Assembly: GCF_032062245.1 (NCBI RefSeq)
Contig: NZ_DAMBQF010000001.1
Span: 318,987 to 382,986 of the forward strand
DNA: 64,000 bases
Source: Soonwooa sp032062245
GTDB taxonomy: Bacteria; Bacteroidota; Bacteroidia; Flavobacteriales; Weeksellaceae
Reading direction: 5' to 3'
Below the pieces are notes generated by a model. That model was given only the letters and a program-made list of their open reading frames with translations. It was not told where the DNA came from and did no database searches. How positions within the stretch are numbered: position 1 is the first letter of the stretch; each line of letters begins with the position of its first letter. The position numbers and the translations under genes are program-made. Of this stretch, positions 25,106-33,687 are shown piece after piece.

Positions 25106-27229
25106 TTATTTTGAAGATTGTTCTAAGGCGTCTAAAGTTTCCTTCAGATAAAAATCTTTCTGTAAATTTTTAATCCAATTTTCGGACTTTTTCGCAAAAG
25201 CTTCGTCTTTCTTTTCTCTTGCAACTTCATCTGCATGCAAACTAATTTTGAGACCATTATTGTATTTATCCAAAGCTTTGAATTTTTCAATCTGCGCTTT
25301 ACGTTCTTTCATCAAAGCCATATATTTAGCTTCGTTCAACGTAATTTTTTCTTCTTTAGATAAAGCTTCTCTCCATTTTGCAGACTCTACAAGCAGTTGA
25401 TAATTCGTATTATTTTTAATTTTAGAATCTATTGATTGCTGCAAAGATGCTGTATTGATGTTATTAACTTTATTGAACTTTGCTGGTGCAATTTTATCCC
25501 AAGGCAAAGCAAATTGGTCATAACGCTCCCCTATTTCTGCATAAGTATACAAATCTTGCATCTTAACGTCGGATTCCACACCTTTTCTCTGTGTCGACTC
25601 ACCCGTGACACGATAATATTTTTGAATTGTTAATTTAAGATCACCAAAGTCATCGCTGGTATTTAAAAATCTGTTTAGAGACACAAAAGTCTGCACAGTT
25701 CCTTTACCAAAAGATTGTGGAGAACCAACAATTGCAGCTCTTCCGTAATCTTGCATTGCTCCTGTCAAAATCTCAGATGCAGAAGCCGAAAGTTCGTTTT
25801 GCATAATAACAAGCGGACCTGTCCAAACTGGCGCATTGGTTTTGTTACTAAGAACATTTATTTTTCCGTTTCCGTCTTTAACCTGAACAACTGGACCAGC
25901 ATTGATAAACAAGCCCATAATATCAACAACTTCTGTTAATGAACCGCCACCGTTATTTCTTAAATCTAAAACAACGCCATCAACTTTTTGAGCTTTTAGT
26001 TTTAAAAGTTCAGCTTTAACATCGTCTGAAGCGTTTCTTCCTTTACTATCCTCAAAATCTGCGTAAAAACCTGGTAGATAAACATAGCCTAATTTTTTCC
26101 CGTTTGGAGAGTTAATAATCGAACTTCTTGCGTAAGTGTCTTCAATCGCAACTTCTTCTCTTATTAAGGTAACATCTTTAACTGTACCATCGGTTTTCTC
26201 AACAGTTAAAGTGACTGGCGTTCCTTTCTCTCCGCGGATAAGTCGCACCGCTTCTTCTGTCAACATCCCAACGACGTTAACTGGATCTTCTTTGGGTTTT
26301 GATCTAACTTTAAGGATTTTGTCTCCTTTCGCTAATTGTTTAGACTTCCAAGCTGGTGCACCGATTGTTAAATCGCCTAAATATAAATATCCTTTTTTCT
26401 CTTGGATTAAAGCACCAATACCAATAATTTTCCCTGTGAAATTAGTATCGAAATCTTCTTTATCTTTTGGTGAAAAATAATTGGTGTGCGGATCAAACAC
26501 TTCTGTATAAGCGTTCATATAAACTGTAAACCAATCATTTTTCTTTCTCTTTTTGTAACGACGGAACATATCCGTAATCAAATCCTTAACCTCACCTTGC
26601 GCTTTGATTCTTTTTTGATCTGCAGAAAGGATTTCTAACTTAACTGTATCCTTTAGTTTATTAGCAATTAATGAGTCTTTTCTTTTCTTAGCAGATTCTT
26701 CCTTGTTATTCAAAGTTTCCATCTCGCGAAGAATATAATACTTAACATAACGCTTCCACTCAGCTTTTTGATCAGCATTAGTAGTTGCATTTTTCTTAAG
26801 TTTTGGTTCAAGAATCATACTGTCATCTTCATTGAGATCGATTGGCTTGCTCAAGATATCTTGTGTCATTTTATCGATATCATCCAATCTTTGATAAAGA
26901 CGATCTGTTGTCGCTTTATAAAAAGTCAAATCACCGTTGTTAAGGTAATCATCAAGCTTGGTTTTATGTTTCGAAAACTCATCCATATCAGATTGTAAAA
27001 AAATTCTTTTGTCTGGATCTGCAGACTCAAAAAATTTATTATAAACTTCTGCTGAATAAGCATCATTAATAGGTTTTGGCGCATAATGCAAATACGAAAG
27101 TGTGTTCTTAACACTTACCATAATGGTTTGCATTTTTTCGTCGTCATTCTGTGGTGCGTTGAAACAAAACATCAGCGTCATAAGTGGCGCAAACATGAAG
27201 ATTCTGTTCCATTTAAAATTCTTAAACAT
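25106..27229 (-). CDS. prc: C-terminal processing (tail-specific) protease, S41 family
   Basis: 707 residues, close to E. coli Prc in length. A hydrophobic export signal opens the protein. A PDZ domain spans about 265-355 (IGALIQEKKG ... APAWKSKQLAKGDKILKV). The catalytic Ser-Lys pair can be aligned with E. coli: S483 in SASASEI, D494 in MQDYG and K509 in FGKGTVQ. A helical C-terminal region (DUF3340-like) follows. It degrades or trims periplasmic proteins by their C-termini. Confidence 0.92.
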   Translation of the reverse strand: MFKNFKWNRIFMFAPLMTLMFCFNAPQNDDEKMQTIMVSVKNTLSYLHYAPKPINDAYSAEVYNKFFESADPDKRIFLQSDMDEFSKHKTKLDDYLNNGDLTFYKATTDRLYQRLDDIDKMTQDILSKPIDLNEDDSMILEPKLKKNATTNADQKAEWKRYVKYYILREMETLNNKEESAKKRKDSLIANKLKDTVKLEILSADQKRIKAQGEVKDLITDMFRRYKKRKKNDWFTVYMNAYTEVFDPHTNYFSPKDKEDFDTNFTGKIIGIGALIQEKKGYLYLGDLTIGAPAWKSKQLAKGDKILKVRSKPKEDPVNVVGMLTEEAVRLIRGEKGTPVTLTVEKTDGTVKDVTLIREEVAIEDTYARSSIINSPNGKKLGYVYLPGFYADFEDSKGRNASDDVKAELLKLKAQKVDGVVLDLRNNGGGSLTEVVDIMGLFINAGPVVQVKDGNGKINVLSNKTNAPVWTGPLVIMQNELSASASEILTGAMQDYGRAAIVGSPQSFGKGTVQTFVSLNRFLNTSDDFGDLKLTIQKYYRVTGESTQRKGVESDVKMQDLYTYAEIGERYDQFALPWDKIAPAKFNKVNNINTASLQQSIDSKIKNNTNYQLLVESAKWREALSKEEKITLNEAKYMALMKERKAQIEKFKALDKYNNGLKISLHADEVAREKKDEAFAKKSENWIKNLQKDFYLKETLDALEQSSK

Positions 27230-27438
27230 ATAGATTACTTAAGTGATAAAATATTGGTAATTAGCTTTTGATTTTTGTTACAAATCTTTGAAAATTTATT
27301 TCTAAATCATAAGTCGAAGTCACATCAAATTTAATACCTTATTTTTATTCGACTGCTATATTTTAGCTAATTTTGTGATATTCTTTAAAAAAGAGCATCT
27401 ACAAATTAAGATGCATCACGATATTTTTGAAAATTATT

Positions 27439-28206
27439 ATGGAAAAACCTTTGATATTAGTAACCAATGATGATGGCATAACAGCGCCTGGTATTAGAAA
27501 TTTGGTAAGTTTTATGAACGAAATTGGCGACGTTATTGTCGTTGCGCCTAACTCGCCACAAAGTGGAAAAGGACACGCAATAACCATTAATGCAACTTTA
27601 ACTTATGAAGAAATAAATCTCGAAGGTCCACAAACCGATTATGCGCTAAGCGGGACGCCTGTTGATTGTGTGAAATTTGCACTCGATAAAGTTTTAACAA
27701 GAAAACCCGATATTGTGGTTTCGGGGATTAATCACGGTGCCAATTCTTCGATTAATGTTATTTATTCTGGGACAATGTCAGCGGCAGTTGAAGCTGGTGT
27801 AGAAGGTTTGCAAGCTATTGGCTTTTCGTTATTAGATTTTTCTTGGGATGCCGATTTTTCTCAAGCTAAAGAATATATCCAAGCGATCGTCAAAAAAGTT
27901 CTTGACAATCCACTTCCAAAAGGTGTTGTGTTAAATGTCAACATTCCTAAACTTGCAAAAGAAGAAATAAAAGGTGTAAAAGTCTGCAAACAAGCGCATG
28001 CAAAATGGGAAGAAAGTTTTGATGAGCGTGTTAACCCACACGGCAAAAAATATTATTGGTTATCCGGCTATTTTAACAATATGGACAAGTCAGAAGATGC
28101 TGACGAAACGGCTCTGGCAGATGGTTACATCTCAATCGTTCCTGTTAAATTTGACCTAACCGCGCATGAATATCTTAAAGAACTAGATACCATCATGAAG
28201 TTTTAA
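27439..28206 (+). CDS. surE: 5'/3'-nucleotidase SurE
   Basis: 255 residues from ATG 27439. The N-terminal metal-binding motif is LVTNDDGI, and SGTPVDCVKFAL, VSGINHGANSS and YSGTMSAAVEA are classic SurE blocks. It dephosphorylates nucleoside monophosphates and is linked to stationary-phase survival. A TTG four codons upstream was not used because the ATG matches the family start. It is convergent with the nucleosidase gene across a strong terminator. Confidence 0.95.
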   Translation: MEKPLILVTNDDGITAPGIRNLVSFMNEIGDVIVVAPNSPQSGKGHAITINATLTYEEINLEGPQTDYALSGTPVDCVKFALDKVLTRKPDIVVSGINHGANSSINVIYSGTMSAAVEAGVEGLQAIGFSLLDFSWDADFSQAKEYIQAIVKKVLDNPLPKGVVLNVNIPKLAKEEIKGVKVCKQAHAKWEESFDERVNPHGKKYYWLSGYFNNMDKSEDADETALADGYISIVPVKFDLTAHEYLKELDTIMKF

Positions 28207-28211
28207 AATAG

Positions 28212-28243
28212 AAAACGGTCAAAATAATTTGACCGTTTTTTTT
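28212..28243. terminator. Bidirectional hairpin terminator
   Basis: AAAACGGTCAAA and TTTGACCGTTTT with a 4-base loop and T run between convergent genes. Confidence 0.92.
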
Positions 28244-28835
28244 ATCTTCCTAAAGCTTTACTCAAAGCTTCGGATGCTCGTTTAACTTCTGTTGTCCAAT
28301 CGTCAACGGCATTGCCATCGGCGCCATCAGAAATATATTTTAAAGCCAAAAAAGGAATGTTTTCCAAATTGGCGACTTTAGCTAAAGCATAAGCTTCCAT
28401 TTCTATAATATTGTATTCGTGGTTGTTATGTTCCATTTCGAATTGATCGCCCGTACCACAAATGCCTATCGGAAAATTTGGGAGTTCGATCCCGGTATTC
28501 AAGATAATCGCTGAGTTTTCGAAAGGTGTTTCGAATTTTGCAAAACCTAAAGCTGACACTTCCATATCACGTTGGATAAACTCTGTACAACACACAACAC
28601 TTCCACGATCAAAAACAGTACTTCCTGCTGTACCAAGATTAATGATAATGTCTGGTTGATATTTCGCAATTGCTTTTGTTAAATGATAGGTTGCATTAAC
28701 TTTCCCTACACCAACAAAAACTTTGTTATCCTTATCAAAATGACTACCAGCTTCGCTTTCTAATGCAAAAACAAAAAGCGGATTTTCATAGGTTTTAGTA
28801 TTAATTGTAATCAAAACTTTATAGAATTTGGTCAA
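28242..28835 (-). CDS. Nucleoside phosphorylase / MTA-SAH nucleosidase family enzyme
   Basis: 197 residues, short for the family. VGVGKVNATYHLTKAI is the first substrate loop, INLGTAGS the second, EMEAYALAKVA carries the ribose-binding Met-Glu pair, and ISDGAD holds the catalytic aspartate. Most like 5'-methylthioadenosine / S-adenosylhomocysteine nucleosidases; futalosine hydrolase is an alternative but MenD nearby points to the classical menaquinone route. A TTG at residue 8 could be the true start. Confidence 0.8.
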   Translation of the reverse strand: MTKFYKVLITINTKTYENPLFVFALESEAGSHFDKDNKVFVGVGKVNATYHLTKAIAKYQPDIIINLGTAGSTVFDRGSVVCCTEFIQRDMEVSALGFAKFETPFENSAIILNTGIELPNFPIGICGTGDQFEMEHNNHEYNIIEMEAYALAKVANLENIPFLALKYISDGADGNAVDDWTTEVKRASEALSKALGR

Positions 28836-29028
28836 ATATAGTTTTTTTTGATAAAATATTTTTCAAATTAAATATTTACGAATTTAAAAATTATTTTAAA
28901 TAACTTTTATTAATTAAATTGATATTAAAAACGATTATTTTTCTATCATAATATCTTTTTAGTTATTAAATATAGTACAAATCCCTAATTTTATACTGGT
29001 TATATCATAACAAAAACCACTTTCTTAA

Positions 29029-29598
29029 ATGATGAATTATAAAGACTATTTAACCTCATTCGGGATTGAAATGACCGACAAAGATTGGGAAATATATGAA
29101 CCTAGAATTTTTGTCCAAGCCTACAAAAAAAATGATTTTATAATAGAAAAAGGCGAAGTCGAAAATCATCTTTCATTAATAACAACAGGTATTGGACGAT
29201 GCTTTTTAAATAAAAAAGAAAAAGAAATCCCCGTTAATTTTCTTTTCGAAAATGATTATTTAACATCATACGAATCTTTTCTCACGCGAGAACCTAGCCA
29301 ATACTCGATATAAGCAATGACCGACATGGTCTTGTGGCGCGCCACGCACGACAGTTTTTTACACTTTTTCGAACATTCATCAATCGGGAATTTTCTTGGT
29401 AGGATTTCTGCGGAAGCACTTTATCTTTCAAAAGCGGCACGAGAACTTTCTCTATTAACCGAATGTGCCGAAGAGCGCTATCTAAAACTTTTAAAAACAG
29501 ACAAGAACTTATTGCAAAAAGTTCCGCTCAAATATATAGCTTCATATATCGGCGTTACGCCACAAGTTTTAAGTCGTATTCGGAAGCGAATTAATTAA
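29029..29598 (+). pseudogene. Crp/Fnr-type regulator interrupted by one in-frame stop
   Basis: A single frame of 190 codons is broken by TAA at 29311-29313. The first part is a cyclic-nucleotide-binding-like domain (DFIIEKGEVENHLSLITTG). The second, after the stop, continues the domain and ends with the HTH (VPLKYIASYIGVTPQVLSRI). Families of this type usually read YSIQAL at this point, so CAA to TAA is the simplest change. Either the gene is inactive or this is a sequence error. The AT-rich 28836-29028 region upstream shows no other gene. Confidence 0.82.
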
Positions 29599-29681
29599 CC
29601 CAAGTTCATTTCATATTAAAACTAATAAAAGTACATTTGTGTCAGTATTTTAAATAATACTTCTAAAATCACAAATGATAA

Positions 29682-29715
29682 AAGGGTTTTGAGATGATTT
29701 TCAAAACCTTTTTTG
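29682..29715. terminator. Hairpin terminator between convergent genes
   Basis: GGTTTTGA pairs with TCAAAACC and is followed by a T run. It would also end the radical SAM operon on the - strand. Confidence 0.75.
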
Positions 29716-29717
29716 CC

Positions 29718-31121
29718 TTAAAACAACACTCTTGTATCTTTTCTCAATTCCTCTAGACATTTTTGTTTGTCATCACGGTAAAAAAGATTCATGGTTTCAA
29801 ACGGAATCAATTTTAAATCTTTATTTACGATGTGGACACAAGATTTTTTCACAGCTCGAACATCAAAATCGTGAGCATCCATAAAATTCATGATGATAAT
29901 TCTGAACAAATTGTCATAACCCAAATCTGGCGCTACAACTTCTGGAAGACAACATAATAATTGATTAACTTTTGGCTGAACTTTATCAACAGAAATTCCA
30001 GTGCTGAAAATATCAATTAATTGCACTTTTAAACCCTCATCCTGTTCGTAAACAATGGTGTTTTTCGATTCATTATTCAGTAAATCAGCTGGATTGATGT
30101 ATCGAGTTAAAGGAATAATTTCATCATTCAATTTTAAAATATATCCCATTGCCAAAGCATCTGGATTGCATGGAACAGGAATTAAATCATCAGAATTTAA
30201 AGCAGGAAACTGATTCAATATTTCTTGTCGAACTTCTGTTAAAGTAATTTTTTCTGCAGCAGAATCGTCGCGATTTCGTCCCGCAATTTCTACAGGTTGG
30301 AAGGTAATTCCGCGAACACATTTTTGTTTTAAAGCAAAATCGATGATTTTTCCGATTTCATCAATGTTTTTACCTTGTTGCAAAACAACAACCAGCGTTG
30401 TAGAAAGATTTAACTCATTCAATTTTGCTAAAGCTTTCATACGAACATCCGTCAAATTTTTTCCTCTGAAGTCTTCCAAAACTTCTGGTTTAAAAGAATC
30501 AAATTGAAGATAAACCTCAAATTCTGGGGCATAAGTTGCCAATTTTTCTGCAAAACCGGAATCGTTTGCAATCCGAATTCCGTTGGTGTTCAACATCAAA
30601 TGTTTAATCGGTTTCGACTTTGCAATATCCATGATTTTAAAAAACTCTGGATGAATGGTCGGTTCGCCACCGCTTATTTGGACAACATCGGGCTCGCCTT
30701 CATTTCTTACAATCGTGTCGAACATCGCTTCAATTTCGTCCAAACTTCTGTGGCTTCCATAATGCGGCGAAGACATTGCGAAACAAGTCGGACAAGTCAA
30801 ATTACAGCGGTCCGTAACTTCCACAATAGATAAACAACTATGTTGTTCATGATCTACACACAATCCGCAGTCGTAAGGACAACCGTAATTTACATCAGTC
30901 CCAAAATGCAAGGGCATTTCTGAGGCTTTGTTGAAATTCCTGATGTTTTTATAATATTCTACATCGGTTGCTATTTTAGTTTTGAAAAAACCATGATCTG
31001 GGCAACGTTTTGTCATAAAAACCAAATCGTCTTCAATAATAATTTTTGCGCCCACACGCTGCAAACATTCTGGACAAAGACTTATCGTATAATCGTAATA
31101 AGTATAATTTCTTACTGGCAT
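29718..31121 (-). CDS. Radical SAM enzyme of the tetraether synthase / MJ0619 family
   Basis: 467 residues. The radical SAM cluster is C106-x3-C110-x2-C113 (DRCNLTCPTCF). Ten early cysteines form extra motifs: CPEC at 16-19, C40 in KRCPDHGFF, and YGCPYDCGLC with C81, C85, C88 and C96. This N-terminal set is typical of the family that includes archaeal Tes (MJ0619, first described as a pterin methyltransferase), which joins lipid tails carbon to carbon. It is the last gene of a three-gene operon with a small membrane protein and a divergent Lgt homologue. A lipid substrate is an inference from this context. Confidence 0.82.
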   Translation of the reverse strand: MPVRNYTYYDYTISLCPECLQRVGAKIIIEDDLVFMTKRCPDHGFFKTKIATDVEYYKNIRNFNKASEMPLHFGTDVNYGCPYDCGLCVDHEQHSCLSIVEVTDRCNLTCPTCFAMSSPHYGSHRSLDEIEAMFDTIVRNEGEPDVVQISGGEPTIHPEFFKIMDIAKSKPIKHLMLNTNGIRIANDSGFAEKLATYAPEFEVYLQFDSFKPEVLEDFRGKNLTDVRMKALAKLNELNLSTTLVVVLQQGKNIDEIGKIIDFALKQKCVRGITFQPVEIAGRNRDDSAAEKITLTEVRQEILNQFPALNSDDLIPVPCNPDALAMGYILKLNDEIIPLTRYINPADLLNNESKNTIVYEQDEGLKVQLIDIFSTGISVDKVQPKVNQLLCCLPEVVAPDLGYDNLFRIIIMNFMDAHDFDVRAVKKSCVHIVNKDLKLIPFETMNLFYRDDKQKCLEELRKDTRVLF

Positions 31122-31130
31122 AATTGTAAA

Positions 31131-31367
31131 TTAAATTCCACCTCCGCAAATCATTCCACTAATCAATCCGCAAATAAGCAGACACACTAAAACTGTTCTC
31201 CAAAATTGACCTTTTGTGAGTTTTCTGCCAGCTTTGGATTCGTAAATTAATTTAAAAATTCCAGCAACTACTAAAGATATCACGAAAGAGGCAACAGCAA
31301 TCATCGCTACAATCATCACTACAACCCCTTCTAAGTTGCCGACTTCAAGAATTACTAATTGGTTCAT
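31131..31367 (-). CDS. Small two-helix membrane protein of the radical SAM operon
   Basis: 78 residues with two hydrophobic segments (GVVVMIVAMIAVASFVISLV and FWRTVLVCLLICGLISGMI) separated by a basic loop (KLIYESKAGRKLTKGQ). It starts inside the Lgt-like gene (23-base overlap) and ends 9 bases before the radical SAM gene, so the three are translationally coupled. No family recognised. It may anchor or organise the other two. Confidence 0.7.
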   Translation of the reverse strand: MNQLVILEVGNLEGVVVMIVAMIAVASFVISLVVAGIFKLIYESKAGRKLTKGQFWRTVLVCLLICGLISGMICGGGI

Positions 31368-32130
31368 CTGAATATTGGTTTTGTATTTTGGTGTTGAAGG
31401 TTAAATATATTTTATAAATGTAATAAATAATCATAGAAAGACATACAACTTGAATGGTTCCAAGATTAAAAATAACGTCAACTTTAGGTTTAATAAAATC
31501 AAGTAAAAATCTAAAAGTGAAGTAGCTTATCATGAAAACTTGAAATACAAAACCCGATGGATACTTCCTTTTCTTTTCGATTTTTTTCAGAATAATCCAG
31601 AGGATGATGAGGAATACAATCTCATACAAAGCAACAGGATGACGTTTCACATTATCTCCTAAGTACATCCCGAAAACCGAATCGGTGGGAACTCCGTATG
31701 TTTCTTCATAAATTCCTGTGAAAAAGCAGCCGATTCTACCAATAATCATAGCAAGAATTAACGGAAATGTAATTAAATCTCCCGTGCTTTCTTTGTGTCC
31801 AACAATTTTCTTTGCGAATTCAACTCCTAAAAGTCCAAAAGCCAATCCGCCAACGATTGTATTATTCGACCAAAATGTTTTGAAATTAAACGCTTGTTCG
31901 ACTAGTTTGTATGGATTTTCAAGATTTCCAATTAGTTTAGAACCAAACAACGCGCCTGCCGTTGCACCAATGAGAATCGCTAATGAAACATTTAAGTTCA
32001 TTTTTTCATTGGATTTTCTTTTCAAAAAATAGTAATAGCGCATCGCAATGAAAATCCCTAACGATTCCAAAATTGGATGCAGCAATATATCGTGTCCGAA
32101 AAGATGAAGCGTAACAGGAAAATCTATCAT
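31345..32130 (-). CDS. Divergent prolipoprotein diacylglyceryl transferase (Lgt) homologue
   Basis: 261 residues, about seven hydrophobic segments. The Lgt layout is visible: FGHDILLHPILESLGIFIA at the start, GRIGCFFTGIYEETYG at 131-146 where canonical Lgt has GRIGNF.NGE..G, and HPVALYE at 164-170. The arginine of the signature is kept, but both asparagines are replaced. It may therefore move a diacylglycerol-type group to something other than a prolipoprotein, or bind lipid only. Its operon partner is a Tes-like radical SAM enzyme. A canonical lgt should exist elsewhere in the genome if this is a paralogue. Confidence 0.78.
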   Translation of the reverse strand: MIDFPVTLHLFGHDILLHPILESLGIFIAMRYYYFLKRKSNEKMNLNVSLAILIGATAGALFGSKLIGNLENPYKLVEQAFNFKTFWSNNTIVGGLAFGLLGVEFAKKIVGHKESTGDLITFPLILAMIIGRIGCFFTGIYEETYGVPTDSVFGMYLGDNVKRHPVALYEIVFLIILWIILKKIEKKRKYPSGFVFQVFMISYFTFRFLLDFIKPKVDVIFNLGTIQVVCLSMIIYYIYKIYLTFNTKIQNQYSDEPISNS

Positions 32131-32141
32131 AAAATGAAGAT

Positions 32142-32166
32142 AAAAAAAAGCAGCCCGAAAGCTGCT
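32142..32166 (-). terminator. Terminator after fabG
   Basis: On the - strand AGCAGC and GCTGCT pair across a 6-base loop followed by eight T. It separates fabG from the Lgt-like operon on the same strand. Confidence 0.85.
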
Positions 32167-32187
32167 AAATATTGTAAAAAATCTTGA

Positions 32188-32931
32188 CTAAGTCAACATT
32201 CCGCCATCTACGTTAATCACTTGTCCAGTGATATAACCTGACATATCACTTCCTAAAAATACGCAAGCATTTGCCACATCTTCTGGTTGTCCACCGCGCT
32301 TCAACGGAATTGCTTCTCTCCAACCCTTAACCGTATTTTCGTCAAGAACAGCCGTCATTTCAGTTTCGATGAAACCCGGGGCAATCACGTTGCAACGGAT
32401 GTTACGAGAACCCAACTCCAAAGCCACAGATTTTGAAAAACCTATAACGCCAGCTTTAGAAGCTGCGTAGTTTGCTTGACCAGCGTTTCCTTTAACACCA
32501 ACCACAGAAGACATATTGATGATAGAACCCGACTTCGCTTTCATCATCGGTTTGATCACCGCTTTTGTAAGGTTAAATACAGAATCCAAATTCACTTTGA
32601 TAATCGTATCCCAATCGTCTTTTGACATTCTCAACATCAAATTATCTTTCGTAATACCAGCGTTATTAATCAAAATATCAATTTGTCCAAACTCTACCAT
32701 AACATCGTCTACCAACTTTTGTGCAGCATCAAAATCAGATGCATCAGATTGGTAAGATTTAACAGTTGTAATCTTAGAAAGTTCCTCTTCTAAAGCTTTT
32801 GCCTTGTCAACAGATCCTGCATAAGTGAAAGCCACCTTTGCGCCTTGCGCTGCAAAAACTTCGGCAATTCCTTTTCCGATTCCTCTTGTTGCACCTGTAA
32901 TTAAGGCAACTTTTCCTTCTAATAGTTTCAT
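32188..32931 (-). CDS. fabG: 3-Oxoacyl-[acyl-carrier-protein] reductase
   Basis: 247 residues of classical SDR: TGATRGIGKGIA cofactor motif, NNAGIT, catalytic Ser in INMSSVVG and Tyr-Lys in NYAASKAG, and the C-terminal YITGQVINVDGGMLT typical of FabG. It reduces 3-ketoacyl-ACP with NADPH in fatty acid synthesis. It stands alone between two terminated units. Confidence 0.92.
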   Translation of the reverse strand: MKLLEGKVALITGATRGIGKGIAEVFAAQGAKVAFTYAGSVDKAKALEEELSKITTVKSYQSDASDFDAAQKLVDDVMVEFGQIDILINNAGITKDNLMLRMSKDDWDTIIKVNLDSVFNLTKAVIKPMMKAKSGSIINMSSVVGVKGNAGQANYAASKAGVIGFSKSVALELGSRNIRCNVIAPGFIETEMTAVLDENTVKGWREAIPLKRGGQPEDVANACVFLGSDMSGYITGQVINVDGGMLT

Positions 32932-33012
32932 ATATAGTTTATTCTTTTTCTATTTTCAAATGTAGCGAATAATATTTTTATTGAATTTGAATCAATTTAA
33001 AAACACCAAATT

Positions 33013-33687
33013 TTAGACAACATTATTCACAATCAATACAATTTCTCCTTTTAAAGTTTTACTTTTGGAGAATTCAATTAACTCATTGATTGTACCACGT
33101 TTAGTTTCTTCAAACTTTTTCGAAATCTCACGACTAAGACTTGCCTTAGTTTCTTCACCAAAAAATTCTTTTATCTGCTCCAAAGTTGTATTAATCTTAT
33201 GCGGACTTTCATAAAGAATGATAGTTTTCTTCTCTTCAGCAAGTTGTTTTAATTTGGTTTGACGACCTTTTTTCTGCGGTAAAAATCCCGCAAAATAAAA
33301 ATCATGATTCGGCAACCCCGAAACAACCAAAGCCGGAACAAAAGCTGTTGCGCCTGGCAAGCATATCATTTCGATATCGTTATCAGCGCCAGCTTTTGCT
33401 AACAAATAGCCAGGATCCGAAATCCCTGGCGTTCCTGCATCCGTGATAATGGCGATGTTTTGACCACTTTGCAAATCCTGAATCACCTTTTCCGTCGCTT
33501 GATGTTCGTTGTGTAAGTGATAGGATCTCAACGGTTTCGAGACTTCGTAATGTCTTAATAAAATACCAGAAGTTCGGGTATCTTCACACAAAATATAATC
33601 GACTTCTTTCAGAACTTTAATTGCTCGAAAAGTCATGTCTTCCAAATTCCCAACTGGCGTTGGAACAAAGTACAAAATGCCTGACAT
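33013..33687 (-). CDS. rsmI: 16S rRNA (cytidine-1402-2'-O)-methyltransferase
   Basis: 224 residues from ATG 33687 (MSGILYFVPTPVGNLEDMT). The SAM-binding SDAGTPGISDPG (here TDAGTPGISDPGYLL), CEDTRTS and LYESPHKI blocks are diagnostic of RsmI. The start overlaps the stop of the upstream gene by one base (TAATG), so it is translationally coupled to the acidic protein. An in-frame ATG 10 codons upstream was rejected. Confidence 0.93.
   Translation of the reverse strand: MSGILYFVPTPVGNLEDMTFRAIKVLKEVDYILCEDTRTSGILLRHYEVSKPLRSYHLHNEHQATEKVIQDLQSGQNIAIITDAGTPGISDPGYLLAKAGADNDIEMICLPGATAFVPALVVSGLPNHDFYFAGFLPQKKGRQTKLKQLAEEKKTIILYESPHKINTTLEQIKEFFGEETKASLSREISKKFEETKRGTINELIEFSKSKTLKGEIVLIVNNVV

Noticed and set aside
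29311..29313. Stop in the Crp-like gene as programmed recoding
   Set aside because: It is TAA, no recoding signal is visible, and a single C-to-T change explains it.
29630..29717. Small RNA between a TACATTTG box and the terminator
   Set aside because: There is no -33 element and the terminator is explained by the convergent genes; evidence is too thin.
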